Below, in pieces: positions 5,130-7,455 of a DNA stretch of 7,455 nt. The position numbers and the translations under genes are program-made. The stretch is from JANMDU01 sp043755865 (GTDB taxonomy: Bacteria > Pseudomonadota > Gammaproteobacteria > Burkholderiales > Burkholderiaceae_C), in contig JAYUSD010000160.1 in the NCBI GenBank assembly GCA_043755865.1, forward strand, positions 1 to 7,455. Reading direction: 5' to 3'. The first letter of the stretch is position 1. Each line of letters opens with the position of its first letter. Below the pieces are notes generated by a model. The model saw nothing but the letters and a program-made list of their open reading frames with translations. It was not told where the DNA came from and did not search any database.

Positions 5130-6044
5130 ATGGAACGCGCTGATTTAGAACTTGTACTCAGCATCCGCGATGGCGGCTCGATGACTGCGGCGGCCGATGC
5201 TTTGGGGGTGGCATCGCCATCGGTCACCAAGCGGCTGGCAGCACTTGAGGGCAAGCTCGGCGTCAAGCTGTTTTACCGCACCACGCGGCGCGTGGCGGCC
5301 ACCGCGGAGGGCGAGCTGCTGTGTGAGCGGGCTATTGCACTTCTGGCGGATTTTGCACAAGCGGAAGAAGCTTTGCGCGATCAAGCGCGCGAGCCCTCAG
5401 GGCAGATTCGGCTGGCGGCCACCTTTGGCTTTGGCCGCATTTGGCTGGGCGCGGCGCTCTCTGATTTTCAAGCTCTGCACCCCCAAGTGCGCATTGACTT
5501 GCAGTTGACTGAGGCGTTGCCAGATTTAGCCGCTGCGGGCTTCGACGCGGCAGTGTGGCTTTGGGCACCGCAGGCCAATCGCGCGAGCCAATGGTCTGCC
5601 ACGCTGCTGGCGAAAAACGAGCGCGTATTGGTGGCATCGCCAGCGTATATCAAAGCGCGAGGTAGGCCGCGCAGCTTGCAAGATTTAGATGCACATGATT
5701 GCCTTCAGGTGCGCGAGAGTGATATGCCGAGTGGCACGTGGCACCTTAGCAAAATGGGCGACAACCAGCCCGCTCAGGCGATCAAGATCAAGGGTGCGTT
5801 GGTGAGCAATTCAGGCGAGCTGGTGCGCGATTGGTGCTTAAGTGGGCGCGGCATCATGTTGCGCAGCTTGTGGGATGTGGCGCCGATGATCACCTCCGGC
5901 TTGCTTGTGCGCTTGCTGCCCAGCTACGCGATGCGCAACGCCAATATTCAGTGGCTCGCGCCCTTTCGCGCACAAACGCCGCAGCGCGTGCGCTTGCTGC
6001 GCGAGCATTTGATCGCAAGCTTTAAAGCGCGGCCGTGGGAATAA
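5130..6044 (+). CDS. LysR-type transcriptional regulator, probable regulator of the divergent hydrolase-dmlA pair
   Basis: The 304-residue product has the standard LysR layout. An N-terminal winged helix-turn-helix spans about 1-60 (DLELVLSIRDGGSMTAAADA, then ALGVASPSVTKRLAALEGKL and LFYRTTRRV). A linker helix runs to about 88. A periplasmic-binding-protein-like effector domain begins at GQIRLAA (91-97) and extends to about 298. It looks like the CrgA/DmlR-like branch. E. coli dmlR is likewise a LysR gene divergent from dmlA, so control of the neighbouring pair by D-malate, tartrate or a related acid is a fair inference. The ATG at 5130 is the only one giving a complete helix-turn-helix. Its ribosome site is poor (AGAAATTC only), suggesting low expression. 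It is the only clear plus-strand gene and converges with the transporter gene to its right. Confidence 0.93.
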   Translation: MERADLELVLSIRDGGSMTAAADALGVASPSVTKRLAALEGKLGVKLFYRTTRRVAATAEGELLCERAIALLADFAQAEEALRDQAREPSGQIRLAATFGFGRIWLGAALSDFQALHPQVRIDLQLTEALPDLAAAGFDAAVWLWAPQANRASQWSATLLAKNERVLVASPAYIKARGRPRSLQDLDAHDCLQVRESDMPSGTWHLSKMGDNQPAQAIKIKGALVSNSGELVRDWCLSGRGIMLRSLWDVAPMITSGLLVRLLPSYAMRNANIQWLAPFRAQTPQRVRLLREHLIASFKARPWE

Positions 6045-6112
6045 CGCTACATATTTAATAGCAACAAACGCTTATTCTATGCCGGCGACCACCTAGTTTT
6101 GCTTAAAAACGG
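6045..6112. other. Convergent gap between the LysR gene and the EamA gene
   Basis: The 68-base gap separates two converging genes. The only hairpin seen is a weak GTTTT-gctta-AAAAC (6096-6110), followed on the plus strand by GGCTA and a T run inside the end of the transporter gene. It might terminate the LysR transcript, but the stem is five mostly A-T pairs, so support is low. Confidence 0.25.
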
Positions 6113-7021
6113 CTATTTTTTCACAGTGGCAGGCTTAAGTACCAGCCACACAGCATAGGCGGCAATCAACATACCGATCGCCATCAGCGCAGTGATACGC
6201 TCAGCAAACATGAGCCATGCAATCACTGCGGTAGTGGGCGGCACGAGGTAGAGCAGCGCCGTGACACGGCTGACTGCACCGCGCTGGATCAGGAGATACA
6301 TCAGCGAACTGGCGCCCATGGTTAATCCGAAGACTGACCAAGCTAAGGCAACCACAGTGTCACGATGCCAAGTGATGGCAAAACCTTCAAGGGCGGCGAT
6401 GGGCGCGCTGACTATCAACGCGGCAAGCAGTTGCACAAAAACAGCTGTGCGCACATCGCAGGGCTGCACCCAAGCCTTTTGGTACAGCGTGCCAACGGTG
6501 ATCGACGCCAGCGCCAGCGCAATCCAAAGCATAGGAGCGAGCGTGACTTCAAGCGTGCCGAATTTTTCCGACATCACGAAACCCAAGCCAACCAAGCCCA
6601 GCAGCAGGCCAAACCACTGCCGGCGAGAGATAGATGAGCCGCGCGAGGAGAGCCAAAGCGCAGTGACGATGGGCTGCAGGCTCACGATCAGCGCTGACAG
6701 GCCTGCGCTCATGCCCAGCTTCACGGCAGCCCACACGCCGCCCAAATAGCCCGCATGCATCAAAACACCTGCAATGGCCAAATGCGCCCATTGCGCGTTG
6801 CCTTGCGGCCATAAAGACTGCGCAGGCTGATCGTTTTTAGGGCGAGCCCAAGCGATCCAAAGGCCAAAAGAAATGATCGAGGCGGCGTAACGCGCACACA
6901 GAAAACTAAACGGCTCAGCATGCGGCATGGCCAGCTTGGCGCTTACAAATCCTGTCGCCCAAATCACCACAAACAGGCCGGGCATAACGCGAAGCCATGC
7001 CGTCTCTTGGCTGTTGTTCAT
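6113..7021 (-). CDS. EamA-family (drug/metabolite transporter superfamily) permease
   Basis: The 302-residue inner-membrane protein has about ten hydrophobic segments arranged as two repeated EamA halves (about 11-147 and 163-297). The first half includes WATGFVSAKLAMPHAEPFSF and GLSALIVSLQPIVTALW; the second includes TALLYLVPPTTAVIAWLMF followed by AERIT. This is the normal length and motif pattern for the family, whose members export amino acids, metabolites or drugs; no substrate can be assigned. The ATG at 7021 (MNNSQETAW) overlaps the pgsA stop as TGATG, which supports this start and suggests translational coupling. An upstream extension of the frame only reads through pgsA in another frame. 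The neighbours suggest co-transcription with pgsA, not with the hydrolase-dmlA pair. Confidence 0.9.
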   Translation of the reverse strand: MNNSQETAWLRVMPGLFVVIWATGFVSAKLAMPHAEPFSFLCARYAASIISFGLWIAWARPKNDQPAQSLWPQGNAQWAHLAIAGVLMHAGYLGGVWAAVKLGMSAGLSALIVSLQPIVTALWLSSRGSSISRRQWFGLLLGLVGLGFVMSEKFGTLEVTLAPMLWIALALASITVGTLYQKAWVQPCDVRTAVFVQLLAALIVSAPIAALEGFAITWHRDTVVALAWSVFGLTMGASSLMYLLIQRGAVSRVTALLYLVPPTTAVIAWLMFAERITALMAIGMLIAAYAVWLVLKPATVKK

Positions 7022-7455
7022 CACTTCACGCGGGCGCGAATTTCCGGCAAAGCTTTTTGCAGGTAATACACCATGCTCCACACGGTGAGGATGGCGGCGA
7101 TCCAAATCAGCCACGTGCCCCACAAGTGCGTGTCAATCACGCCGAAGAGCTTGCCATCAAAAAGCAAAAAGGGAATGGCGACCATTTGCGCTGTCGTTTT
7201 GAGCTTGCCCAGCATATGAACGGCGACGCTTCGAGCCGCTCCAATTTGCGCCATCCATTCGCGCAAAGCAGAGATTGCAATCTCGCGACCAATGATGATC
7301 AAGGCCACAAACACATCCGAGCGCTGCATGTGGACGAGAACGAGCAAGGCTGCGCAGACTAGAAATTTGTCCGCCACAGGATCAAGAAATGCACCGAAGC
7401 TCGATGTTTGATTGAGCTTTCGCGCCAAATAACCATCCAGCCAATCAGTCAGAGC
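7021..7455 (-). CDS. pgsA: CDP-diacylglycerol-glycerol-3-phosphate 3-phosphatidyltransferase (5' end outside window)
   Basis: The last 144 residues are present; the frame stays open through the right edge, so the gene begins outside. The CDP-alcohol phosphotransferase signature is complete at the visible start: LDGYLARKL followed by SSFGAFLDPVADK, matching D-G-x2-A-R-x8-G-x3-D-x3-D, whose aspartates bind the metal and CDP. Hydrophobic segments follow (FLVCAALLVLVH, VFVALIIIG, MVAIPFLLF, LIWIAAILTVWSMVYYLQ), typical of this integral membrane enzyme. It makes phosphatidylglycerol phosphate from CDP-diacylglycerol and glycerol 3-phosphate, the committed step to phosphatidylglycerol and cardiolipin. 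Fit to PgsA is better than to phosphatidylserine or cardiolipin synthases. The TGA stop shares a base with the transporter's ATG. Confidence 0.9.
   Translation of the reverse strand, partial: ALTDWLDGYLARKLNQTSSFGAFLDPVADKFLVCAALLVLVHMQRSDVFVALIIIGREIAISALREWMAQIGAARSVAVHMLGKLKTTAQMVAIPFLLFDGKLFGVIDTHLWGTWLIWIAAILTVWSMVYYLQKALPEIRARVK

Noticed and set aside
6261..6749. 162-codon plus-strand open frame opposite the EamA gene
   Set aside because: It is antisense to a well-supported membrane protein gene and has a composition typical of a shadow frame.
1..7455. CRISPR arrays, insertion sequences, phage or toxin-antitoxin genes
   Set aside because: No regularly spaced repeats, transposase or integrase motifs, terminal inverted repeats with target duplications, or small paired toxin genes were seen on either strand.

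Overview
The window looks like chromosome of a betaproteobacterium, most likely Burkholderiales and possibly Comamonadaceae. The basis is mid-range GC, the order hupB / tRNA-Val / ppiD / tRNA-His, and the style of the LysR and EamA proteins. This is family-level pattern recognition, not a database result. Almost everything lies on the minus strand. The one clear plus-strand gene is a LysR-type regulator.

Layout, left to right. Positions 1-213 hold no confident gene; they contain a good hairpin terminator (175-206) that ends the minus-strand unit to its right. Next come tRNA-His(GUG) (214-290), ppiD (332-2263), a strong terminator (2291-2323), tRNA-Val(UAC) (2356-2431) and hupB (2459-2731). 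These are housekeeping genes: an inner-membrane periplasmic chaperone, the HU nucleoid protein and two tRNAs. A gene-free stretch (2743-3047) holds the hupB leader and a hairpin.

The metabolic core is 3048-6044. A fluoroacetate-dehalogenase-like alpha/beta hydrolase (4152-5042) is followed 18 bases downstream by a D-malate/tartrate dehydrogenase of the DmlA/TtuC type (3048-4133). A LysR regulator (5130-6044) diverges from the pair across an 87-base AT-rich gap with GCAAT/ATTGC repeats. This is the usual plan of a small, inducible organic-acid catabolic cassette. The hydrolase keeps every catalytic and halide-pocket residue I can align to fluoroacetate dehalogenases, so a halo-acid to hydroxy-acid to keto-acid route is a reasonable but unproven idea.

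The right end holds an EamA-type transporter (6113-7021), whose start overlaps by one base the stop of a pgsA phosphatidyltransferase running off the window edge (7021-7455).

Nothing here amounts to a clearly new system: no CRISPR, insertion sequence, phage or toxin-antitoxin genes were seen. The best leads are the dehalogenase-like/DmlA/LysR cassette and the terminator that separates ppiD from hupB and tRNA-Val.
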